DNA of 64,000 bases from Methanobacterium veterum (GTDB lineage: Archaea; Methanobacteriota; Methanobacteria; Methanobacteriales; Methanobacteriaceae), in assembly GCF_000745485.1 (NCBI RefSeq), contig NZ_JQJK01000015.1:156931-220930 (forward strand), written 5' to 3'. The translations under genes and the position numbers were made by a program. This document shows positions 19,131-28,066 of this stretch, in pieces (position 1 is the first letter of the stretch; each line of letters starts with the position of its first letter). The notes under the pieces were generated by a model that saw only the letters and a program-made list of their open reading frames with translations, had not been told where the DNA came from and searched no databases.

Positions 19131-20183
19131 TCATTCTTCAAATATCTTGGACATGCACCCTGCAATAAGCCCTGCAAATACATCATCAAGTACGGGGCCA
19201 AGTTTGCCGATTATGCCTGGTTTTTCCTCATCATATCGTTTAAAATTAAATATTGCTTTGGTCCCGGCAATTTGATTTGCTACAGACATTCCAAAGACTT
19301 CATCGGAATATAGGTATGCGGGATCATCATCTACATTTATTCCTGTTACTCTATGTTTTGCGTAATCTTCTTCAAGCCTTATTCCTGCAATTATGAATGA
19401 TACAACATTCAGATCTTTTAGAGACTTTAATATCTGCTTATGTAACTTTTCGTATAGCTCTTCGCTTTTTTCTACGCCTACACATAGTTCCATTCCAGCA
19501 TCAACAAGGTCTTCTATTTTGATGCCTATTCCTTCTATATAATCTAAAACTTCTTTTTTATATCCTGAATTTAAAATAGCTTTTTTTGTGGCTTTTCTGA
19601 CGCATTTCATAACTAAAGTTTGAAGTTCTGCGTTGTCAATTTCTTCTTCATTTTTTCCAGTACAGGCTACAATTAGTGAATCATTAAGATTTCCGGTAGA
19701 TATGTCTCCTGAAGAATTTCGAACATCTAAATCCCATAATGCTGCTACTTTAGCTCTTTCTGCACATGAATATACGTTTAAAAGTGATTTATAACTTAGA
19801 TCATTATTTATAATTAATATTGTGCTTATGGATATTTTGTCATCATAATTAGTATTAACTACTTCTTTTGTGTCCAATAGGTTAAATGCATGGGATGAAA
19901 CTATGGCTGTTACATAATCGGATGTTTCAACGGCTGACTTGCTAATGCTGGCGCCTGTTAAGATTACTGATGCGGGATTCAGCACATTTTTATTTTCAAG
20001 GAATTTGTGGATATATTCTTCTTTATTTTGAATATCATTACAAGACGAATGGTTTATTATAGTTTTGATAGTTGAAAAATTATTGTTAACATTACTTAAA
20101 GATAAAAACCCCTTTTCTCTTTGGATTATAAAAGCGTCGCTTTTTATATTAATTTGAGCATCTTTGATACATATTTTATCCAT
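19131..20183 (-). CDS. cbiZ-cobZ: Fused adenosylcobinamide amidohydrolase (CbiZ) / alpha-ribazole phosphatase-like (CobZ, PgpA family)
   Basis: 350 residues in two domains. Residues 1 to about 205 resemble CbiZ ([37 protein letters not shown]), which cleaves pseudocobinamide side chains so cobyric acid can be rebuilt. Residues about 210-350 resemble the PgpA/CobZ family ([25 protein letters not shown], then [20 protein letters not shown] and [20 protein letters not shown], with acidic residues conserved in that family). CobZ removes the 5' phosphate of alpha-ribazole phosphate or cobalamin phosphate. The stop lies 13 bases before the cobS start. Domain assignment is by recognition; the second domain could instead act on phosphatidylglycerophosphate, but the cobS neighbour favours cobamide use. 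Confidence 0.82.
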   Translation of the reverse strand: MDKICIKDAQINIKSDAFIIQREKGFLSLSNVNNNFSTIKTIINHSSCNDIQNKEEYIHKFLENKNVLNPASVILTGASISKSAVETSDYVTAIVSSHAFNLLDTKEVVNTNYDDKISISTILIINNDLSYKSLLNVYSCAERAKVAALWDLDVRNSSGDISTGNLNDSLIVACTGKNEEEIDNAELQTLVMKCVRKATKKAILNSGYKKEVLDYIEGIGIKIEDLVDAGMELCVGVEKSEELYEKLHKQILKSLKDLNVVSFIIAGIRLEEDYAKHRVTGINVDDDPAYLYSDEVFGMSVANQIAGTKAIFNFKRYDEEKPGIIGKLGPVLDDVFAGLIAGCMSKIFEE

Positions 20184-20343
20184 TAAATCACCATAAGGTT
20201 ATTTACTGAAGCTGGTCAATTTAAATTCTGATTTCAAGAATTTTGTGGTTTCCAGCTTGAATCTTGAAGTTGATATTATATTCACAGTCACCAATATTAT
20301 AATAGGTGGGCAGAACATATGAATATATAGAGAAGGTGATGGC

Positions 20344-20676
20344 ATGAAAGTTCATCTGAGGGTCTTTGTTGAGATAAGAAATTTAGGTAAAGCTATGAAT
20401 GCTCTAACTGATGCGGGAATAACTGGATTTTATATTTTGGAATATAAGGGTATGTCTCCCCAGGATTGGAAGGGATTTTCTATAAAGGAGGATCCGGAGT
20501 CTGCAATAAAGATGATCAAAGATCATGCAAAGAATGCGATGCTTATCTGCAGTGTTGTGGATGAAGAAAAAGTGGATGAAATAGTAAAAATGGTCCGTGA
20601 GGCTCTTATGGGCGAAAAATACACTATTTTAGAAGTTCCAATACGCAGGATAATTATAAGCGACGGTAAAAATTAA
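20344..20676 (+). CDS. PII-like protein (MJ1244/COG4075 type)
   Basis: 110 residues with a beta-alpha-beta ferredoxin-like pattern: [11 protein letters not shown], an alpha helix with [13 protein letters not shown], and a C-terminal [12 protein letters not shown] followed by a strand [13 protein letters not shown]. This resembles the archaeal PII homologs that lack the canonical T-loop. A trimeric small-molecule sensor is likely by fold; the ligand is unknown. The ATG follows GAAGGTGATGGC. It is transcribed away from cbiZ-cobZ, with a 160-base shared upstream region (20184-20343). Confidence 0.7.
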   Translation: MKVHLRVFVEIRNLGKAMNALTDAGITGFYILEYKGMSPQDWKGFSIKEDPESAIKMIKDHAKNAMLICSVVDEEKVDEIVKMVREALMGEKYTILEVPIRRIIISDGKN

Positions 20677-21174
20677 TAACTTGATGTAAATATCAGTTAT
20701 TAATTTATTTTATGTTTTTCTCTTTTCTAAAATAAGTCTTAATAATGTCATCATGCTTAATTTTACCTTATTTTTCCTAAAATAAATTTATAATAATAAT
20801 TTATATGTCTGATCGATTTATATATTTAAATTGGCATTAATTGACTCTATTTTAAAATAGCAGCGTTTTAAAGCATTTTAAATCATTAATTAATGTTAAA
20901 ATATATTAATTTTAAAATTTTGAACAATATAATATCTTTTTAATTTTTAGTTAAAATATTAGATATTTTATTGGATTAAAAACTATTTTTATTTTATAAA
21001 TTTCAAAAAAAGGGTAAAATTTATATATTAAAACATATTAAAAATTCAATTCCCCTATTTCTATTTCAAAAAATCATATTAAGTAAATAATCATATCTAT
21101 TTTGGGATGAATTTCATAAAATATTTATATTGAGTAATACAAATTATTACTAAGTTTATACGGAGGTGTTAATT
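20677..21174. promoter_or_regulatory. AT-rich intergenic region with TATA element and inverted repeat before the secreted protein gene
   Basis: About 500 bases without a credible gene. Near its end a TATA-like stretch (ATATTTATAT, 21121-21130) is followed by an inverted repeat GTAATA (21134-21139) / TATTAC (21145-21150) with a 5-base spacer, in the place where a repressor would block transcription start. A good ribosome-binding site GGAGGTG lies at 21162-21168, just before the ATG at 21175. Confidence 0.45.
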
Positions 21175-21854
21175 ATGCTCCAACTGGTTCAGGGGTACCT
21201 AACCCTAGTGGCACCAACCAATCAACTGAACCAAAAAAACATATGGAGTGTGATTATATTAAGCGACAAATTAAAGCAAGTACGCTATTGGCGCTGTTTT
21301 CGATTGCAGCGCTTCTTATTATGAGTCCTGCAGCTGTTTCGGCTCATGGAATTGGTGCTTATAATGTTAAAATAACATCGAAGTATGTTATGGCAACAGG
21401 TAAATGTAGTTGTAGTTTGGGAGCAAATTACAATTACCATACTAGGGTTTTCTACAATTATGACCCATCATCGCATACCTATGGAACTCTTGCATTTGAA
21501 GAAGGCCCTTCTTCATGGACTTCACCTGAGGGTATGTGGTACAGCACAGTAACAGATATGGATTTCTGTTTAATTCATGGAAAATCTCATGATAATAGAG
21601 GATTTTATTTAATCCCGTATAATGGAGTAATCAACGGAAAAGAAGTTAAAAATGGATATTTCACAGGAAAAACTATTGTTCCACAGAATACAACAAAAGT
21701 AACTCAAAAAACGGATTCAAATGTTCCTAAAGTAAAAGCGCAGGATTATGAAGATGAGACGGTTGAACTGCTCATTGGAAATAAGTTATATAGAATCGAT
21801 AAAGATAAATTTGATTCATTTAAAATTGAGGGCCTATGGATAGCTGGGATGTAA
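21175..21854 (+). CDS. Small secreted protein of unknown function, probable one-base deletion next to the start codon
   Basis: The open frame from ATG 21243 encodes 203 residues: a hydrophobic signal segment (LLALFSIAALLIMSPAAVSA, cleavage before HGIGAY) and an exported part with four Cys and no recognised domain. ATG 21243 has no ribosome-binding site. The strong GGAGGTG at 21162 instead serves ATG 21175, which is in another frame and stops after about 50 codons. If one G were present after that ATG (ATGGCT instead of ATGCT), the frame would read MAPTGSGVPNPSG and run into the protein. I therefore propose a one-base loss at about 21177, real or a sequencing error. Function unknown. Confidence 0.6.
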
Positions 21855-21959
21855 ATCTTAATTCCAGCTCCAATTTTCTATTTTTCCGTACAAAATCAAC
21901 AGTTTTGTGAACCTGCAAACATGAACGTTTTTAAAATTAGCTAATTTATAACTTTGGAC

Positions 21960-22391
21960 TTAGCTTGGTAACTTTACCATGGTAAGCCAGAAACTTTCTA
22001 TTGATTGTATAACTTTTATAAACTGGTCAAAGTCCACTGGTTTTATGATGTAACAGTTGGCATGGTTGCAATAAGTTTTTAAAATATCGTCTTCAGCACT
22101 TGAAGTGGTTAAAATGACTACTGGAATACATTTAAGTTCTTCATCTTCTTTTATTTCTTTTAAAACTTCACGCCCATCTTTTCGAGGTAAATTCAAATCA
22201 AGCAATATTAAGTCTGGTTTTGAAGTATCTGCATATTCACCACTATGCTGCAGATAGTCCATAGCTTCTACACCGTCTTTTACATGATATAATTTGTTAT
22301 TTATTTTAAAATCCTTAAAAACTTCCATTACAAGACGGGCATCTGCAGGATTATCTTCTACAAGTAAAATTTCAACTGTTTTACCTATCAA
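21960..22391 (-). CDS. Single-domain response regulator (CheY/Rcp1-like)
   Basis: 143 residues, one receiver domain. Acidic pocket VEDNPAD near the N-terminus, phospho-acceptor Asp in [14 protein letters not shown], conserved Thr/Ser in [12 protein letters not shown], and conserved Lys in [11 protein letters not shown]. There is no output domain, so it should relay phosphate or act through protein contact, as Rcp1-type regulators do. No histidine kinase is adjacent. The TTG at 22391 is preferred because GGTGGT precedes it; a GTG at 22415 would extend the protein by eight residues. A decayed copy of a similar receiver lies about 600 bases upstream at 22985-23090. Confidence 0.88.
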   Translation of the reverse strand: MIGKTVEILLVEDNPADARLVMEVFKDFKINNKLYHVKDGVEAMDYLQHSGEYADTSKPDLILLDLNLPRKDGREVLKEIKEDEELKCIPVVILTTSSAEDDILKTYCNHANCYIIKPVDFDQFIKVIQSIESFWLTMVKLPS

Positions 22392-22415
22392 TTTACCACC
22401 ATAAATTAAATTCAC

Positions 22416-22984
22416 GTGTTAAATAGTGTACTATTCTATATATTAGCTGCTGGTTTCCAGATATCAGCTTTATACTCTGTTTAAATAGGGTGAAAAGCAT
22501 TTATTTATTTTTTTTAATTAAACTCCATGTAGTTTGCAATTCTTTAATTAATGATTTATTAACGTTTTTATGTTTATATTTGTCTATTAGAAAGAATACT
22601 TTTCTTTAATGAATATTTAACAGGTATGTTTGAATAGGGGACTATATTTATTTTTTTAAGATTTAATGCATCTTTTTTTAAACATTTTATTTAGTTTCTC
22701 TCTATAATGGGATGTATTAATAATGTACCACTATAGATTAATATGTATGATTGAAATATTAATACTTTTCTAAAACTTTCATAATTGGGGGGATAAAAAA
22801 GGTTTAATGGAATATAAGATGCATATTGTGGAAATGAAAAATAAATAGGGATATAATAAACATGAAACTTAATTTAAAAATTAAAATTAAATCTTTATAA
22901 TATCTAAAAAGGTAGAATATATCAAAATTTAGATTTATTTCATTTATTGAAAACTATGGTTAAAATGGGGATAATATAACAATT
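22416..22984. other. AT-rich intergenic stretch, no gene seen
   Basis: About 570 bases of low-GC sequence with frequent stops in all frames. It probably holds the promoter of the receiver gene and decayed sequence linked to the receiver remnant beyond it. No RNA structure or repeat was found. Confidence 0.4.
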
Positions 22985-23090
22985 TTAATCCAAAAATCTT
23001 TGATTATTTTGACTATATTTTAAAAACCTGTTAAAATTCACAGGTTTTGTAACATAAAAGCAGGCATGATTGTAATATTTTCAGTAGTTT
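22985..23090 (-). pseudogene. Remnant of a receiver-domain gene (C-terminal end)
   Basis: Read on the minus strand, 22985-23076 translates to YNHACFYVTKPVNFNRFLKY and a short end before a stop. This matches the end of the neighbouring receiver ([20 protein letters not shown]), including the conserved Lys-Pro. Upstream bases (about 23077-23090) continue the likeness only after a frame shift, and a stop is in frame. An inverted repeat AAACCTGT/ACAGGTTT falls inside it, probably by chance. This points to an ancient duplication of the response regulator that has since eroded. Confidence 0.6.
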
Positions 23091-23184
23091 ATATGTCGAA
23101 TGGCATTGTAAATGCCCTTTTCAGTAATGTCATGCCCTGATTATTAATTAGATGGTTTAAACATAACTTTATAGATATATGAGC

Positions 23185-23850
23185 CTAAATCATTTTAACA
23201 TCTTTAAAAGCTCTTATCCGTCTCATACATGATTCACAAGTACCGCAAGGTTTCTCTTCACCCATATAACATGAATAACTTAAATCCATAGGTGCATCTA
23301 TTTCCATACCGAGCTTAACTATTTCAGTTTTGCTCATGTTTATAACTGGAGCTTCAATTTTTACACCTTCAAGTGTACCAATTTCAAGGACATTATTAAA
23401 TGCATCTAAGAACTCTTTTGAGTTATCTGGGAATGTAGCCGCTTCTTCTAAGTCCCATCCTACGATGATCTTTTCTGCATTTAGAGCTTCTGCAAAAGAT
23501 GTTGCTATGGCTGTAAAAACTACATTTCGCCCAGGAACCCATACTTTTCGAGCTGTTTCATCACAAATTTCCTTGCTGTCGAGTTCATCCATTTTAAGTT
23601 CTGGGACCTCTGCGTCAGAAGTTAAAGCTGACTTTCCAAGTTTTTTAAGCCAGGGAAGATCTAGAACGCTGTGTTCAATCCCTAATTTTTCACACACTGC
23701 TCTTGCAGACTTAATTTCCATTTCTGCACTTCTTTGACCGTAGTTAAACGTTATCGCATGGATTTCATATTTGTCATTGTAATATGCTGTTGCAACGGTT
23801 GAATCGAGCCCTCCCGAAAGGACAGATATAGCTTTTGATTTGTTTTCCAT
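23185..23850 (-). CDS. queC: 7-cyano-7-deazaguanine synthase
   Basis: 221 residues. ATP-dependent conversion of 7-carboxy-7-deazaguanine to preQ0, the precursor of archaeosine in tRNA. The PP-loop SGGLDSTVA lies at about residues 11-19, and four Cys in the C-terminal CxxxxxxPCGTCESC block (about residues 190-205) bind zinc. Start ATG 23850 is chosen; an upstream in-frame start at 23904 would overlap the larC gene. The gap to larC is 22 bases, so both are probably in one transcript. Confidence 0.93.
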   Translation of the reverse strand: MENKSKAISVLSGGLDSTVATAYYNDKYEIHAITFNYGQRSAEMEIKSARAVCEKLGIEHSVLDLPWLKKLGKSALTSDAEVPELKMDELDSKEICDETARKVWVPGRNVVFTAIATSFAEALNAEKIIVGWDLEEAATFPDNSKEFLDAFNNVLEIGTLEGVKIEAPVINMSKTEIVKLGMEIDAPMDLSYSCYMGEEKPCGTCESCMRRIRAFKDVKMI

Positions 23851-23872
23851 TATATCACACCGAATTTTATAA

Positions 23873-25075
23873 TTAATAATTGTCCAATAATTTCTTAAAA
23901 GCATTATTGGCCCTTTTCATAACATCTTTTAGAGGCACGCCAGTTTCACCGGCTATTTTTTTGGCATCTTCATATTCTGGGCTGTAATTTATTACCTCTT
24001 CCCCAATCATTCCAATTTTAATCTGTATATCGTGTTCTAGCCCACCAATATCTAATTTTAGAGGTACAATTTCTCTTTTCACAATATTTCTATGGACATA
24101 GGGTAATACTCTAACTCCAAGTGTTCCAGTTTCCCTTATAATCGCTTCAGATACTGTGCTGCTGTCTTTTGGCTTTGTTATTACTCTTAAAAGATGTCCT
24201 GGTCTATTTTTTTTCATTAATACTGGAATCACGCTGATATCTAAAGCCCCAGCATCCATAAGCTTATCAAATGTGTGGCCAATAACTTCTCCTGTTACGG
24301 TATCGAGGTTAGTCTCAAGAATAGACACTTTATCTGTCGGAACAATAGATTCTCCCTTTACAACCCTTAAAACATTTGGTATTTCAAGGTCTCTTTTTCC
24401 TGCCCCGTACCCGATCCTGCTGTTTGTAACCAGAGGGTAAAAATCACAGATCTCATCCACCATGTTTACATAAAGAGCTGCTCCTGTGGGAGTTGTTAGC
24501 TCGTAATTAACAGGCCCTCCAAATGATGGAATATTTTTGAGTATTTCAAGAGTTGCAGGTGCAGGAACACTTAATTTTCCATGCATGCTGTTAATTCTGC
24601 CCCCACCAAGTGCAACAGGCATTCCATAAACTTTTTTTGAATCAAGCCCTAGTTTATAGAAACAATAAGCAGAACCGATGATGTCCGCCACAGCATCTGC
24701 AGCTCCAACTTCATGGAAGTGTATTTTATCTAAACTTGTACCATGAACTGTAGATTCCGCTTCTGCAACTGTTTTGAATACTTTTTTTGCAAATTCCAAA
24801 ACTTCAGGACTAATTTTATATTTCACTTTATTTAGAGTCTCAATGAGCTCTGCATAACCAATAGAATTTTTGTCTTCACATTCAATATCTGCATATGTGG
24901 CAGAAATGCCGGATTTTTTGGTCTTATCTATTTTAATTCGGATATCCCCAAAATGAGAAGCATAGTTTTCCATAACTTCTGCTACTTCTTCTGCATCTAC
25001 CCCTAGATCTATAAGTGCGCCTAGCACCATGTTTCCAGATATTCCTGAATTTTGAGGATCTAAAATAACTACCAT
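23873..25075 (-). CDS. larC: Nickel-pincer cofactor nickel chelatase LarC-like protein
   Basis: 400 residues, full-length LarC (formerly DUF111). LarC inserts nickel into pyridinium-3,5-bisthiocarboxylic acid mononucleotide to make the nickel-pincer cofactor of lactate racemase and related enzymes. Family hallmarks are the N-terminal [20 protein letters not shown], the [16 protein letters not shown] segment near residue 120, [10 protein letters not shown] near 195 and the C-terminal [15 protein letters not shown]. It is encoded as one intact frame. No larA, larB or larE is nearby, so substrate and client enzyme cannot be told from this window. Confidence 0.88.
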   Translation of the reverse strand: MVVILDPQNSGISGNMVLGALIDLGVDAEEVAEVMENYASHFGDIRIKIDKTKKSGISATYADIECEDKNSIGYAELIETLNKVKYKISPEVLEFAKKVFKTVAEAESTVHGTSLDKIHFHEVGAADAVADIIGSAYCFYKLGLDSKKVYGMPVALGGGRINSMHGKLSVPAPATLEILKNIPSFGGPVNYELTTPTGAALYVNMVDEICDFYPLVTNSRIGYGAGKRDLEIPNVLRVVKGESIVPTDKVSILETNLDTVTGEVIGHTFDKLMDAGALDISVIPVLMKKNRPGHLLRVITKPKDSSTVSEAIIRETGTLGVRVLPYVHRNIVKREIVPLKLDIGGLEHDIQIKIGMIGEEVINYSPEYEDAKKIAGETGVPLKDVMKRANNAFKKLLDNY

Positions 25076-25201
25076 TATATCAATTTCCTTTGAAGCTGCT
25101 ATTTTTTAAAGACTGCAATTGTATCTTAATTATATTCAATAATTTTAATAGATTAAGATTGATATTTCTTTAAACTCAAACATATTTGACGAATTTAGTG
25201 A

Positions 25202-25894
25202 TTACTGTTTGAATCCGCAATAAACTGCAAGATGGTAATATTTCCAGAGTATATCCACATCTTTAAAACCAATTTCACGAAGCCAGTCAATATGATCAGT
25301 TATTTTTGCGGGATGATCTTCTGTTTCGGCAGCAGGTACCCATTTTTCTTCTATTTCTTCCATGCTGATGCTTAAGTTCATGAATTCTTTCCATTTGGCA
25401 GTATATATTTTCTGCAACTGTTTATTTGATGCTAAAACAGCGTCTGCGTTTAAAAATATTCCTCCGTGGGTCAGAGCTTCATATATTTTTTTGTAAAATC
25501 CTTTCTTGTCTTCATCTGTTGCAAGGTGGTGCAGTGCCAGTGAAGAAACAATTACATCATATTTTTCGGTGAAATTATACTCATAAAAATCACCTACCGT
25601 ATATTCTATATCAGTGTAATCATGTAATTTTAATTTAGCCATTTCTATCATATTTTCAGCTAAATCAAGACATGTTACTTTGGCATTTTTAAATTGTTTC
25701 TTCAATGTTTGGGTTACAGTTCCAGTACCGCAGCCAAGGTCAAGAACTTTTACAGGAGCATCCTGTTCATAGGGAATAGAACTGATTAATGTATTTATCA
25801 TGTCTTTATAATGTGGAATTAATTTAAGGATAACTTCATCAAATTCGGAGGATTCTTCTTCAAAATGAGCTTTTACTTTATCGCTTTTTTTCAA
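25202..25894 (-). CDS. Class I SAM-dependent methyltransferase
   Basis: 230 residues. The SAM-binding motif VLDLGCGTGTVTQTL lies near residue 51, followed by a TCLDLAENMIEMAK acidic-loop motif and the SSLALHHLATDEDK motif IV. TTG start at 25894 behind AGGTGA. The fold suits a small-molecule methylase of the UbiE/tRNA-wobble (CmoA-like) type; the substrate is not determinable. It stands alone between larC and pycB with AT-rich gaps on both sides. Confidence 0.8.
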   Translation of the reverse strand: MKKSDKVKAHFEEESSEFDEVILKLIPHYKDMINTLISSIPYEQDAPVKVLDLGCGTGTVTQTLKKQFKNAKVTCLDLAENMIEMAKLKLHDYTDIEYTVGDFYEYNFTEKYDVIVSSLALHHLATDEDKKGFYKKIYEALTHGGIFLNADAVLASNKQLQKIYTAKWKEFMNLSISMEEIEEKWVPAAETEDHPAKITDHIDWLREIGFKDVDILWKYYHLAVYCGFKQ

Positions 25895-26030
25895 AATAAT
25901 TCACCTTTAAGATTAAATGATACAGTTAATTGTTAAGTATTATACTTTTTTTAGTATAATATTAGAATTTTAGTGGATTTAAAATGAGCTATTGAATTTA
26001 AAAAAGAATTATAAAAAAGGGAATGTGGTT

Positions 26031-27749
26031 TTATTTAATTACCATTAAAGTATCTCCGGCATTTACGGTGTCCCCTTCTTTAATGAAGATTTCCTCTACA
26101 GTTCCAGAGCTTGTAGCATGGATATCATTTTCCATTTTCATAGCTTCTAAGACAGCAACTACATCCCCTTCATTCACCTTATCTCCTTTATCAACTTTGA
26201 GTTTAAGGATCATTCCCTGCATTGTAGAAGTTACTCCTCCTTCAACAGGGCCTGTAGGTCCTTGAGTACCTTCTGCTTCTATTTCCATGTAACCTACTGG
26301 TTTCACTTTTACATTGAAGATTTCACCATCTACATCTACAGCGTATTCTGTAGGAATTCCTTTAGGTGCTTCACTTGCCTCAGCTTCTACAGGTGGTGCA
26401 AGTGGTTCTTCTTCGCAATCACCACGTAAGAATTTTGGAGCAACTGCAGGATAGAGAGCATAGGTTAAAATATCTTCTTCTTTTTTGATAATTCCTAACT
26501 CTTCTCCTTTTTCTTTGCATTTTTCAAGTTGAGGTTTAAGTAAGTCAGCAGGTCTTACAGTTATTGGTTTTTTATCCCCAATGATTTTCTTCCGGATATC
26601 TTCGTCAACAGGTGCAGGAGGTTTTCCGTATAATCCTTTCAGGTAATCTTTAACCTCTTTAGTGACGGATTTATATCTTTCCCCACCTAATACATTCATA
26701 ACTGCTTGAATTCCAACTATCTGGCTTGTTGGGGTTACAAGAGGAGGATATCCAAGGTCTTTTCTAACTCGCGGTACCTCTTCAAGCACGTCCTCGTATC
26801 TATCAAGTGCATTTTGAACCTTTAACTGTGATACAAAATTTGACAGCATTCCGCCGGGTATCTGATAAATTAAAACTTCTGTATCTACTTTTTCAGCAAT
26901 AGGATCTAAAATACTGCTGTACTTTTTGCGTATTTCTTCAAAATACTTTTTGATATTTGTAAGAAGTTTTAGGTCAAGTCCTGTATCGTAAGGAGTACCC
27001 TGAAGGGCTGCTACCATACTTTCAGTTGGCGGCTGGGATGTACCCCATGAAAGAGGTGAAATAGCAGTATCCAAAATATCTACTCCTGCTTGACAGGCAG
27101 CATAGTAACTCATAGGTGTCATACCGCTTGTGCAGTGACAGTGTAAGTTTATTTTTAGATTTGTTTCTTCTTTAAGGGCAGTTATTAATTCATAAGTATC
27201 ATGTGGTGTTATTAAACCCGCCATATCTTTTATGGCTACTGAATCACATTCTAATGCTTCTAATTCTTTTGCAAATTCTACATATTTTTCCACGGTATGA
27301 AAAGGACTTACTGTATATGAGATTACTCCCTGTACGTGTGCATCCTGTTCTTTTGCAACTTTAATGGAGTATTCCATGTTTCTTATATCGTTTAATGCAT
27401 CGAATATTCTGAAAATATCTACTCCATTTTCATAGGATTTCTCAACAAATTTTCGTACTACATCGTCAGGGTAATGTTTATACCCTACCAAATTTTGACC
27501 ACGAAGTAACATTTGAATAGGAGTTTTTTTAAGGTGTTCTTTAAGTTCTATAAGCCTTTCCCATGGGTCTTCATTTAAATAGCGTATGCATGTATCAAAT
27601 GTTGCCCCACCCCATGCTTCCATTGAAAAAAATCCTACTTTGTCCATTTCTTCAGCAATTGGCAACATATCTCTAGTTCGCATCCTTGTCGCCAAGAGAG
27701 ATTGATGTGCATCTCTGAATGCTGTTTCTATGATTTCTATCTTTTTCAT
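26031..27749 (-). CDS. pycB: Pyruvate carboxylase subunit B (carboxyltransferase and biotin carrier)
   Basis: 572 residues. It carries the transcarboxylase half-reaction that makes oxaloacetate from pyruvate; PycA (biotin carboxylase) must be encoded elsewhere. Residues 1 to about 300 form the HMG-CoA-lyase-like TIM barrel (ETAFRDAHQSLLATRMR, metal-binding LHCHCTSGM near residue 205). A PYC_OADA helical region follows, then a Pro/Glu linker and a biotinyl domain with EAMKMEND, whose second Lys is biotinylated. ATG 27749 has GAGGGT just upstream. Sodium-pump oxaloacetate decarboxylase alpha has the same architecture, but beta and gamma subunits are absent here and pyruvate carboxylase is standard in methanogens. 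Confidence 0.9.
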   Translation of the reverse strand: MKKIEIIETAFRDAHQSLLATRMRTRDMLPIAEEMDKVGFFSMEAWGGATFDTCIRYLNEDPWERLIELKEHLKKTPIQMLLRGQNLVGYKHYPDDVVRKFVEKSYENGVDIFRIFDALNDIRNMEYSIKVAKEQDAHVQGVISYTVSPFHTVEKYVEFAKELEALECDSVAIKDMAGLITPHDTYELITALKEETNLKINLHCHCTSGMTPMSYYAACQAGVDILDTAISPLSWGTSQPPTESMVAALQGTPYDTGLDLKLLTNIKKYFEEIRKKYSSILDPIAEKVDTEVLIYQIPGGMLSNFVSQLKVQNALDRYEDVLEEVPRVRKDLGYPPLVTPTSQIVGIQAVMNVLGGERYKSVTKEVKDYLKGLYGKPPAPVDEDIRKKIIGDKKPITVRPADLLKPQLEKCKEKGEELGIIKKEEDILTYALYPAVAPKFLRGDCEEEPLAPPVEAEASEAPKGIPTEYAVDVDGEIFNVKVKPVGYMEIEAEGTQGPTGPVEGGVTSTMQGMILKLKVDKGDKVNEGDVVAVLEAMKMENDIHATSSGTVEEIFIKEGDTVNAGDTLMVIK

Positions 27750-28066
27750 AGTGACCCTCACGGTAAGTTTGAATATATCATTATAATCAGTCTTTATATA
27801 GTTAGTCTAAACTGTCATATATACCCTATTTCTTTAAGTTATGATGGGTATGTAAAATTTTTTTAAAAGTAGATCATTAATTAAGCTAATTAAGGTAGTA
27901 GATAATACTGCCTCTAATTATAACATAGTGTATTTCACCTTAACATAGTTCGGTTATCTTATATTTAAACTTATTTCCTGAAATTTAAAATATTACACAA
28001 CAAATTATGAAATCATATAATTATAATCTGTAATTATTCTCTTTATTATTCAAGTTTATAACAAAT
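27750..28066. other. Intergenic region, promoter of pycB
   Basis: About 317 AT-rich bases between pycB and the membrane glycosyltransferase-like gene, both on the minus strand. It presumably holds the pycB promoter close to 27780. No gene, repeat or RNA structure was recognised. Confidence 0.35.

Noticed and set aside
23025..23050. AAACCTGT/ACAGGTTT inverted repeat as terminator or small RNA
   Set aside because: It falls inside the decayed receiver sequence, has no T-run in a useful place and is probably chance.
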